Shown here piece by piece: positions 54,923 to 64,000 of a stretch of DNA of 64,000 nucleotides (position 1 is the stretch's first letter; each line of letters starts with the position of its first letter). This DNA is from Zizania palustris. Lineage: Eukaryota; Streptophyta; Magnoliopsida; Poales; Poaceae. A program made the translations under genes and the position numbers. The notes under the pieces are model-generated. The model was not told where the DNA came from. It did not search any database and saw nothing but the letters and a program-made list of their open reading frames with translations. The DNA is taken from the NCBI GenBank assembly GCA_019279435.1, contig JAAALK010000286.1, positions 19,177,931 through 19,241,930 on the forward strand, given 5' to 3'.

Positions 54923-57673
54923 TCAGTGGCTGTAAGTGGGAGCAAATGGTCCGGCACCAGGTTTAGCAAAAGATCTAAACCAGTGTCGAGCCATCTGCTC
55001 TAAAGACGGAAAGCAGAAATCATAATGAGAGTCCGGACCAAAACGCGACTCAAAGTGCGGTCCTCGGTTCTGCCTAACCCTGCGGCCACGAGGTCCAGGA
55101 CCGTAGCCAACACGGCTTGGAACTCTGCCGGAACGAACACCACCAACTGGAGCATGGGCAAGAACGCCGTCTCCTCTACCACCACCTACACGACACGGCC
55201 TGGCCTCCAGCCTCTCCCCGCGCCGAGGAACACGCAGTCTACCACCCTGCTGGTAGAACTGCTCCTGATCACTACGAGCCCTCTCTGCTCTCTCAACCCG
55301 CTTCTTCCTGAAGCAGAATTCCGCAAGATGCCCATCTCTCTGACAGTACTCACAATGATAGGTGAGCTTCTTGGGATGTGGTTGAGGCTTGGGATGTTTG
55401 GGCTTGGTAGTGTTTGGTGTGGTCTTCTTGGGTTGAGAGGGTCCAGGAAGAGAGTCTAGAGAAGAGTGGAGGTGTTTGGGCTTAGGAACCTAGATAGGCT
55501 TCTCGGGTGGAGCTTTGGGTGGTTCATGAATCACCCCATCCTTGGGCTGACAAGCCTGGGAGGACTCAGTGGAGTGAGTCTTGGGGTATCTCTGCTCAGG
55601 AGTCATTTTACTCCACTCCACTGCCCGGCTAATGGCACTCTCAAAGTCAGCCTTGGTGTAGGTGTAACCTACCCAAAACCCATCCTGCCTCTTGAACTGC
55701 TGGATCATCATGCCAAGTTGTGGCTCTCTGGCACTGATCCAACTCAGGATAGAACGGAGGTAAAAGTTCTCATTCTGAGAGTCTGCTAGCTCCTCTCTCA
55801 AGGAAGCTAGAACCTCCACCTGAGACAAGCAGGTCTCACACTCACTCTCCACTTGGACAGACTTTTCGGCTTTCAGCTTGATCAACTCCATTCTAAGAGA
55901 CAGACAGTTCTCACAGACAGTGGGTGGAACTGACAATGTCTCAAGCTCTAGCCTAGTCTGCGCAAGCTCAGCTCTCAACCTCTCCAAATCACCCAACTGT
56001 TCATCGCCCTTGGATTTCAGCTCAGCTAAGACAGCTAGATGAGATGGGCAATCAACACAGGGTGCGACGATAGTGGCTTGAGCATCTTTCAGCTCTAGCT
56101 GAGCGCTTTCAAGCTCAGTGGCCAAAGCGTCCCTCTCATCAACCCTTTCTGTGTACCTGGACTTCAGAGTCGACAGGTCACACAGAAGCACCTCACACTT
56201 CGGGCACTCACTGCTATCACCCAAGCAAGGGGAAGAAGATAGACTCTCAATTCTGCCGTTGGCCACGGCAAGCTCACTCTCTAACTCATCTATCCTCTTC
56301 TTAGCCCCCCTAAGCAATTTTTCCCGATATTTCAACTCCTGACGATTGCTCTCAAGTAAATAAACGATTTCGCGCTCGTAGGATGATACCTTGTTGTCGT
56401 CATCGTCGGAATCGTCGGAGGAGCTCTTTTCTTCCTTATCCCCAAGAGCCATTGAACAGAAGCTCTTGCGGGATCTTCGGCGCTGGTGTGAGCGGCTCTT
56501 CGGCTTGTCTCCGAAGGCCATGAAGCAGAGGCCCGCCGGATCGTCCTTGTCCTTCCCCTTCCTGATGACGATCTCCTCATCGCTTGAGCTTGATGAAGAG
56601 GAAGAAGACGTGGACTGCTTGGAGTAGCTCTTCTCCATCTCGGCGAAGAAGGCCTTGTCGCGCTTCTTGTTCTCTCGCCGGTAGTCCTTCAGGGCCTTCT
56701 TGAAGAATCGGGTCTTTGGCTTGCCCTTGTTGAAGGATGAGCTCTCATGCTTGCCGGAGTCGTGGAAGCTGCCACTGGTGCCCTTCTTGTATCCATTGCG
56801 CTTGGGGCAGTTGGCGATGAAGTGTCCTGGATCACCACACTCAAAGCATCCGGATTTTGTGCCGTGTCTTTTGAACATTCTCTTGTCATAGACACGACGC
56901 ACCCGGTTGTTAAAGAGACACAAATCATCATCTCCCAAAGACTCAAGCTGGTCCTCAGTGATAGACATCAAGGAGAAACCAGCACAGCTCACAGCAGAGG
57001 GATCAACAGAAGGTGTAGCAAGGGCCAGGGATTTTGATCCAGAACCAGTGAGATTTGATCTCAGCTGGATATCTACCTCAGTGGCCTTCAGCTTGCTAAA
57101 CAACTCAGAAATGGTCAAGGTATCGTAAGAAGTGCTCTCAACGATAGAGGATACCTTGATCTCCCAGATCTTTGGGTCCAAGGTATGGAGAACCTTGAGC
57201 GCCTGCTCGTGATCTGAGACTAACTGAGCACCCTCAGCCTTGTTGTCCCGAAGCTTGTTAATGATCGATTGAAAGCGACCAAACAAAGCTTCAACAGATT
57301 CACCCGGCTTTTGTGTGAAGTTCTCGTACTCACGCCGGTAGGTCTGATAGAGCCGAGCCTTGACCTGAGCTGTTCCCTCATGGTGTGCCTTGAGGGTAGC
57401 CCAGATCTCTCTCGCAGTGGAGAGATGGCTCACACGCTCAAACTCAGTGGAACCTAAACCAGATAAAAGAATGTTCACAGCCTTACTGTTGCTCAGATGC
57501 TGAGCAATGATACCAGCAGTACCCTGCTCAGTGACTGGCAATATGACAAACGTGGTGTGAACGCAAATGTCCCAAATGTCCGAACCCTGGCTCATGAGAT
57601 AGGCTCGCATGCGAGTCTTCCAATAGTTATAGCCATAGGCTTCCAAGGACGGGACCTTGCCAGGAGAAGTCAT
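54923..57673 (-). pseudogene. gag: Gag of Sirevirus copy 2, one nonsense codon
   Basis: The ATG (57673-57671) reads MTSPGKVPSLEAYGYNYW and supplies the start that copy 1 lacks. 917 codons in phase to the TGA at 54925-54923. A TAG at 55492-55490 stands where copy 1 has TGG (W in KPIWVPKPK), cutting off the second zinc knuckle and the Arg-rich tail. The first knuckle (CFECGDPGHFIANC), acidic Ser-rich region and coiled coils are intact. Distances from the nonsense site to the gag end are identical in both copies (567 nt). Confidence 0.9.
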
Positions 57674-57724
57674 GGTCTCTACTGGGGTTTAGAACCGGTT
57701 AAGGTATGGAAAAACCCTAACCTC

Positions 57725-57736
57725 GCTCTGATACCA
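57725..57736 (-). other. Primer binding site of Sirevirus copy 2
   Basis: TGGTATCAGAGC on the element strand, 2 nt after the LTR end, complementary to the 3' end of plant initiator tRNA-Met, the usual primer of Ty1/copia elements. Confidence 0.9.
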
Positions 57737-57738
57737 CT

Positions 57739-59460
57739 TGTAGGACCGAAAGTAGCGACCAGAGGGGGGGTGAATGGGCGCCTAAAAAAAATTCTTTCGA
57801 ATCAATGGCCTTCTCCCAAAACCCAACGCATTTAAAAAGAAAACTAAACAGCAAAGCGAGAACAGATTGACTAAGTCTGCAGATTCGAAGTCTGCTGATT
57901 CAGAGGTTGCAGATTCTGAGGTTGCAGATTCTGAGGTTGCAGATTCTGAGGTTGCAGATTCGAAGGTTGCAGATTCGGAGGTTGCAGATTCGAAGGTTGC
58001 AGATTCGAAGGTTGCAGATTCGAAGGTTGCAGATTCGAAGGTTGCAGATTCGAAGGTTGCAGATTCGAAGGTTGCAGATTCGAAGTATGCAGATTCGAAG
58101 TATGCAGATTCGAAGGTTGCAGATTCGAAGTATGCAGATTCGAAGTATGCAGATTCGAAGCCTGCAGATTTGAAGTATGCAGATTCGAAGTATGCAGATT
58201 CGAAGCTTGCTGATTCGAAGTCTGCTGATTCGAAGTCTGCTGATTCGAAGTCTGCAGATTTGAAGCTTGCAGATTCGAAGTCTGCTGATTCGAAGCCTGC
58301 TGATTCGAAGCCTGCTGATTCGAAGCCTGCAGATTCGAAGCTTGCAGATTTGAAGTCTGCTGATTCGAAGTCTGCAGATTCGAAGCTTGCAGATTCGAAG
58401 TCTGCTGATTCGAAGTCTGCTGATTCGAAGCCTGCAGATTCGAAGCTTGCAGATTCGAAGTCTGCTTCACAGAGTTGGACTTCACACAAGAAAAGGGACT
58501 TTGGCCCTGTCAACTCGATCAAAAAGCTACGCAGTAAAAGCAAAAAGCTGGCACTAGAGTACTGTTGCTACAGTGTAGTAGTACTACTTGCAACAGCAAG
58601 AACTAGTACTACTTGCGTGAAGAACACAAGCAACAGAAACAAATAGTGAACAAAAATGCACACGGTACACAACGATTCAGATTCACAATAACCAAACGCA
58701 CGCCTCGCACTCAACAGGGAACAAAATCTTACTGCATTAATGAAGAACAAAATAAATGCAAGCAGAAGAACAAGCCTCTGGCGGCGCACAGAAACAGGAA
58801 TAAGAGAGAGAGTGCGCAGGAGACAAAGTGACCCAATAGATTAAAAAGTGAATTCTGGAAGGGGTAGTTCAACCCTAGGGATTTGGGGCCCTATTTATAG
58901 GCTGCCCAACACTAGGAATATTCTACCAGCCCCTTAGGGTTTTTACAGACGCAAGAATAAAGGAAAAGACTCTACTGCCCTTAGGTATTTTTACAGACAC
59001 GACTGACTGACTGTGGGCCTAGAGTTACAGATGACTTATCCGAAAGCTAAGCTTTCGTATCGACTACGGCTTCTCTTCTGGACAGTCGGATACAAGATCG
59101 ACGGTTGTCAGTTTTGCACCGAAACTGACAAAGCCTCCACTGACTTTGCACCAGGTACCCGGATTGGGCCGGCCCGACTCCGCAGCTCTCTCAGCCCGGC
59201 AATCGCTCACCGCCCGTGTACCTGAGTCAATGCTGGTCAACAGCCCAGTGGGTCTTCTACTGCTTCTGGCCCATGTACCCGGATTGGGCCAGCCCGACTT
59301 CGCAGCCTCCTCTGCCCGACAGTCGCTCGCTGCCCGTGTACCTGAGTCACACGTGGCCCATGAAAAAGCAGATCTCTTCTTTTGTCCTTTTTGACTATCG
59401 TTGACAATGACTCATCACATCTGGAGCCATGAGGCCCATGCTATTCAGCACGGCTCCTTA
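57739..59460 (-). repeat. 5' LTR of Sirevirus copy 2
   Basis: 1722 bp. The outer end reads TAAGGAGCC on the element strand where the 3' LTR has TGAGGAGCC, a G to A change in the terminal dinucleotide. TATA near 58890. It contains the 15-bp array at 57873-58467. Confidence 0.92.
57873..58467. repeat. 15-bp minisatellite in the 5' LTR of copy 2
   Basis: About 39 units of the same GCAGATTCGAAGGTT family as 48840-49405, in the same left-to-right order of variants but with a few units gained or lost since insertion. Confidence 0.92.
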
Positions 59461-59465
59461 GGGGG

Positions 59466-61110
59466 TGAATGGGCGCCTAAAAATTTCTTGCTAAACTATA
59501 TTTTAATCCCAACACCCAAATAAACTTAACCAGACAAATAATATTTGCAAAGCAAATTTCAGGAATTAAAGTTGTACAACTTAAAAAATGACCGGTGTCC
59601 TAATTCAAATGATATTAAAAATAATCTAAATAAAAATACTGCAGTAAATAAAAACACATAGAGAAATCACGAAATATTTATATTTCAGTCTAGAAATAAA
59701 ATACTAATCAAATAAATAGAACATGAATTACTAAAAAATTAATTCAGAATTAAACCTAAAATATTGCACATAAACCTAGAATAAAAATATTACTGCATCT
59801 AATATATTTTTTTTTGATACGAGCAGAATAAAACTTAAATAAATAATATGCTAATACTAATAAAACCTAGCAGATAAAATTAACTACAAATAAACTACCA
59901 GATTTAATCTAACTAAAAATTAGGAGATAAAACAACTAACCTGCATCTCGCCGTTGACTTCTCCGCACGCCGTGGCTTCCCGTGGCGGAAAAATTTCAAT
60001 CTCACGCCGTCGTTGAACCGTGCGTGACGATGAACAACAACGTAGGAATTATCGGGAAGGCTGTAGCTGTTCCGGCAAAATGAAATCTCCTCTTAGCGTG
60101 TTGTAACAGATCATGCGCTGGCTTTGCTGTAGATATTTTCGGTAGGGATGTTAATCTTCCAGCAACGCACTGCAGGCTGTAGCTTTTCAAGCGATGGAAT
60201 TCTCCAATCGAGCGATACAGTAATTGATTCTCCAGATGAATACACACGAGCAAGCAAAAAGGGATTTCACTTCTACGAAAGTTCTGGAGGAAAAAGCTCG
60301 TGGAAATTTCTGGATTCCCCTTGAAATCCCATGAAGAAAAGTTGCCTACCACTTGCGATCTGCTCTACTGCACGCTGGCCGAAGGCAAGAGCTGCAGCCG
60401 CTGTGCCTACACAGCCCGTGGAGAAAAATCCCAGGTTGAAAGACCGGCCGGTGAGCGGAGAGGAAGTCGACGGCGGCGGTCGAATACGATGAAAAAAATA
60501 GGAGATGAAAAATTTGTTGTGGACTGCAGATTGTTCTATTAGAAACGGTCATCTATCCCTAGGGGCGATAGGGGCCTATTTATAGGCGACTCTTAATACA
60601 TGAAAAGACTAATTTACCCCTAGGGTAAATTAACACTGACTGTAAAATAAATTCCGAAAATTACTAAAATATTCTTAGAAAAATCACATGACTCAACTAA
60701 AAATATTCTAAATTTAAAATCTAAATATTAATACCCTAAAAACGAATTAATCATATGTTGTCAGTTTTGCGCTGAAATTGACAAAGCGTCCACCGTCTTC
60801 GCACCGGGTACCCGGATTGGGCCGACCCGACCCCGCAGCTTCCTCAGCTCGGCAATCGCTCGCCGCCCGTGTACCTGAGTCAAACCCAGTCAACAGACTA
60901 GTGGATCCTCCGCCGCTCCTAGCCATGTACCCCGATTGGGCCAGCCCGACTCCGCTGCTCCTCTGCCCGGATGTCGCTCGCTGCCCGTGTACCTGAGTCA
61001 CATGCGCCTTAGACTCGGTAGGTCTTTATTTATTTTCTTCTTTGACTTCCGTTGACAATCACTCATCACATCTGGAATATCAAAATCATATTCTTCAACA
61101 TGGTTTCTCA
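59466..61110 (-). repeat. Main part of the 3' LTR of Sirevirus copy 3
   Basis: It continues the LTR begun at 48673-48704 (TGAATGGGCGCC directly after the G run). TATA (CTATTTATAGGCG on the plus strand) near 60570. It shares the last 350 bp with the other Sirevirus LTRs but has a different, AT-rich middle and no TTCGAA array. The end at 61110 (TTTCTCA) adjoins a polypurine tract. Confidence 0.8.
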
Positions 61111-62414
61111 ATTTCCCCTTGATGAGTGCATTATCAACACTCTCTTCAGCTCATCTTTAGAACCTGCAAAACGTGTGGAAACAGGAAAACAAAGACAAAA
61201 GAAAATAGAAGAAAGAAATAAAAGTTTAACCCTAATGACCAAAAGCCAAACAGAAGCAAGAAAATGGTCATTATGGTTAACCAAAAATAAAGACTCAAAA
61301 ACAAGTGCAAATCTCAGAATTACCAACAAGGAACTCTCCCAAACTTTCTCCCCCTTGTTGACAATTGGACTCATCAAGTGAGACTAAATGCACTCTAGAA
61401 AGACATAGACACAAACTCCCCCTGAAATGCAGCTCCCCCTCAAAATATGCCATGAATGCAGATGGGGTGCAGGTGGAGTGTGAAAGGCATGCTTCTTAGA
61501 TATGATTAACTGCAATTACAACATCTAACAGGTATAGCCAAAGATATACTATCTAAGATACATGACATGATGAGTGCAATAGATGATATCTAAAGGAAGT
61601 CATTAACACGCATTTTTCGATTTTTGCAAAACAAAAGCATCACCACATTCTCTAGTTGACAAGCAGAGTAAAGCACGAGATGCAAAAGCTAACTGATATC
61701 TACCAAGATAAGCATTGTCCAAATCAAAGTGCTTCAGCAAGCTTGTCACCTTTTTAAATTTCTCAGATTTTTTTTATTTTTCATTTCTACCAGGGGTTAT
61801 TTGCATGTCAAACCTTATGCTAACCGACCAAGTCAAGCCTAGGCCAGAACTGGACTATCAGAAGCTTAAGACATTGGTCTTGGCATACATTACATCGTCC
61901 TAGTTCATACCAAAGTGCTATGGTAAGCACTCCAGAACACTGCAATGCGACAAAGCAAACCCACCTGGATCTTTTCTGATAATCATAAAAATGCATAAAT
62001 TTTTCATTTTTCTGAATTTTTATCATTTTTATAGCACATTTTTCATATTTTAAGCATATAGATATCCATGTTGTATATCTGCATCTAATTAAGGATCTAG
62101 CTACTAGGTATGTAAAAGATAGTGAAAGCATTCAACCTACACATGCTAGTTACCAGAAGCAATGGTGATCATTTTTCAAAAGCATAAAAGCCATGCATAT
62201 GACAAACATCAGATATATCATGTGAACTGAAACAGAACATGATCATCGACAAGTAATCAAAAAGATATACTAGCTAGAGAAAGTAAAGCAGATTAATCAT
62301 ATAACAGAAGCAAGCTCAAAATGTGATTGATGATTTTGCATAATATGAACGCACACAAAAAGACTCAATAAAAATAAAGAAGAAAAGAAAAAACTGACTC
62401 AAAGTATCCTAAAA
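61111..62414 (-). promoter_or_regulatory. Copy 3 multi-PPT leader
   Basis: It aligns with 50401-51728. Reverse-complement AGGGGGAG tracts occur near 61350, 61418 and 61433; others are eroded. No coding frame. Confidence 0.65.
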
Positions 62415-64000
62415 GATACACAACTCCCAAATCCCCTCGTAAACGCTGAAAAGTAGACTGATCTAGGGGTTTAGTAAAAATATCCGCCAACTGCTGATGG
62501 GTATCAACATGTATAAGATCAATGACCCCTTTCTCTTATTGATCCCTCAGAAAGTGAAAGCGCACATCAATATGTTTGATTTTAGAATGAAGACATGGGT
62601 TTTTCCCTACACTAATTGCACTGGTGCTATCACAAAACAAAGGAACTCTCGAAGGGAAGAACAACCCAAAATCCCGCAAAGTAGAAATCATCCAAACTAA
62701 CTGAGAACAGCAGCTAGCAGCAGCTACATACTCAGCCTCGGTAGTAGAAAGCGCAACTCCAGATTGTTTTCGAGAAGACCATGAAACAAGAAGAACCAAG
62801 AAGCTAGCAAGTACCGGAAGTCGACTTGCGATCCAGTCGGCACCCACCAAAATCAGCGTCCGAAAAACCAGTTAGATCAAGAGACGATGATGTAGAATAA
62901 TAGAGACCTAAATCAGGAGCATAAGTAAGATACCTGAAAATACGCTTCACAGCCTGCTGGTGAGATGCGCGTGGCAAAGACTGAAAACGCGCACACACAC
63001 CTACAACAAACTGAATATCCGGTCTAGTCGCAGTCAAGTATAGAAGTGAACCGATCATCCCTCGATACTCTCTCTCATTTACCTTGACGCCATCCTCGTC
63101 CTTGTCCAGACCTCCAGATGTGCCCATTGGAGTCATCTGTGGCTTTAGTTCTCCACCAAAGTCAAATTTCTTTAGCATATCTCGTGTATACTTACCTTGG
63201 TGGATGAAAATGCCGTCCTTGGTCTGCTTGATCTAGAGCCCTAAAAAGTACTTGAGTTCTCCCATGAGACTCATCTCGAACTCGCTATGCATCTGCTCAG
63301 AAAACTTGGATACAAGCTCATTAGTAGAACCACCAAAAATAATATCATCCACATAAATCTGAGCAACCAATAGGTCTGCACCATCTCTAAGCAAGAAAAG
63401 AGTCTTGTCCACAGAACCCATCACAAAACCTTTCTGCAACAAGAACTACTTCAGGCGATCATACCAAGCCCTGGGGGCCTGCTTCAGACCGTACAAAGTC
63501 TTCTGCAACTTGTAAACATGACGTGGAAATTTAGGGTTCTCGAAACTGGGGGGTTGCTTAACATATACCTCCTCCTCTATATACCGTTTAGAAAAGAACT
63601 CTTGACATCCATTTGATGAAGTTTAAAACCTTTAGAAGCAGCAAAGGCTAAAAGAATACGAATGGACTCAAGGCGAGCAACAGGGGCGAAGGTCTCTTCA
63701 AAGTCAATACCTTCTTTTTGACAGAAACCCTGTGCCACTAATCGAGCTTTGTTGCGCACCACAACACCATCTTCTCCTTGTTTGTTCTTAAACACCCACT
63801 TGGTGCCTATGGTGTTGCATCTAGGTGGCAGCTCAACTAGTGTCCAAACCCGATTGCGAACAAAATTTTCAAGCTCTTCTTGCATGACATTTATCCAATT
63901 TGAATCGGAAAGAGCATGAGAAATGTCTCGGGGCTCAAAACTAGCAACAAAGGCAGACTCAGCAAACATAGCAAGTGAACCAGCTGAGGAACGTAAAGAT
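62415..64000 (-). pseudogene. pol: Pol 3' half of Sirevirus copy 3 (partial, broken)
   Basis: From the window end downward: RT start (ALSDSNWINVMQEELE, KWVFKNKQGEDG), a deletion and shift near 63580 after KSSFLNG, IYVDDIIFGG near 63340-63370, a TAG near 63235, KYTRDMLKKFDFGG, RNase H (GFSDADFGG, STTEAEY), a TAA near 62537, and a shift that destroys the normal VVYPF end. The acceptor-like CCAAG before TTTTCTGAG and the CTAAT upstream are conserved (63311-63332). Confidence 0.85.

Larger units (their letters stand above)
48705..59460 (-). mobile_element. Sirevirus copy 2, nearly complete
   Basis: Minus strand: 5' LTR 59460-57739, PBS 57736-57725 (TGGTATCAGAGC), gag 57673-54923, pol 54920-51729, multi-PPT leader 51728-50401, 3' LTR 50400-48705. 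Target duplication GGGGG at 48700-48704 and 59461-59465 within copy 3's LTR. The LTRs are 1722 and 1696 bp and share the 15-bp minisatellite, differing in unit number and at roughly 15-20 other sites. Gag and pol each carry one TAG; otherwise both frames are open. It is the reference for interpreting copy 1. Confidence 0.93.
48673..64000 (-). mobile_element. Sirevirus copy 3 (runs off the window), 3' LTR split by copy 2
   Basis: Its 3' LTR consists of 48673-48704 (TGTAGGACC... to a G run) and 59466-61110, interrupted by copy 2. Beyond it come the leader with reverse-complement AGGGGGAG tracts (61111-62414) and pol to the window end. Several stops and shifts damage pol. Its left edge lies in the integrase of G2. 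The middle of this LTR (about 59480-59940) is AT-rich and unlike the other Sirevirus LTRs here, so it is a diverged subfamily. Confidence 0.85.

Noticed and set aside
55025..55459. Plus-strand 144-codon frame in the copy 2 gag region
   Set aside because: Antisense shadow of the gag C-terminal half; no independent support.
57782..58543. Minus-strand FESA(T/S/Y) repeat frame as a possible new repeat protein
   Set aside because: Same minisatellite artefact read from the other strand; it crosses into ordinary LTR sequence.

Overview
This is plant nuclear DNA from a grass, judged by a monocot-style calcium-dependent protein kinase gene (GC-rich first exon, 7 exons) standing in a sea of nested LTR retrotransposons. 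An Andropogoneae-type genome such as sugarcane, Miscanthus or sorghum would fit, but that is inference. About 85 percent of the window is retroelement. The only complete host gene is the kinase at 15407-18693 (+). A possible orphan last exon of another gene lies near 31.9-32.1 kb.

Layout. 1-6490: a Sirevirus-type Ty1/copia element (copy 1, +) cut by the window edge. Its gag frame is open, but integrase and most of reverse transcriptase are missing at a junction that matches a GT-AG intron exactly. 6490-12609: a decayed Ty3/gypsy Tat-type element (G1) and its LTR. 12610-13803: LTR and aRNase H/integrase remnants of a second Tat family (G2). 13804-15406: low-copy DNA with a 224-bp-period duplication, then the kinase promoter side. 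15407-18693: CDPK. 19120-26051 (-): an internally deleted gypsy element (TSD TTATT) whose 5' LTR was split by a young copia element with one open 1584-codon polyprotein (20270-25701, TSD GCAGC). 26382-31748: a chromovirus-type gypsy element (TSD GAAAT) with two frameshifts and a nonsense codon. 31749-34438: low-copy DNA with the possible orphan exon, a ~180-bp satellite array and a tRNA-like relic. 34439-40268: a very decayed copia element, entered by a gypsy-type LTR from 40269. 41570-48672: a G2 element split in its gag by a solo Sirevirus LTR (TSD GCTAG). 48673-64000: a Sirevirus (copy 3, -) whose 3' LTR was entered by a nearly complete Sirevirus (copy 2, 48705-59460, TSD GGGGG); copy 3 runs off the window.

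Order of events read from the nesting: the kinase and its flank are oldest; the deleted gypsy and the chromovirus landed 3' of it; the small copia then landed in the gypsy LTR. On the right, G2 received a Sirevirus LTR and copy 3, and copy 3 then received copy 2. Comparing the three Sirevirus copies gives the most interesting result: copy 1 looks like a reverse-transcribed spliced RNA, implying that this family carries a cryptic or regulated 2.1-kb intron inside pol.
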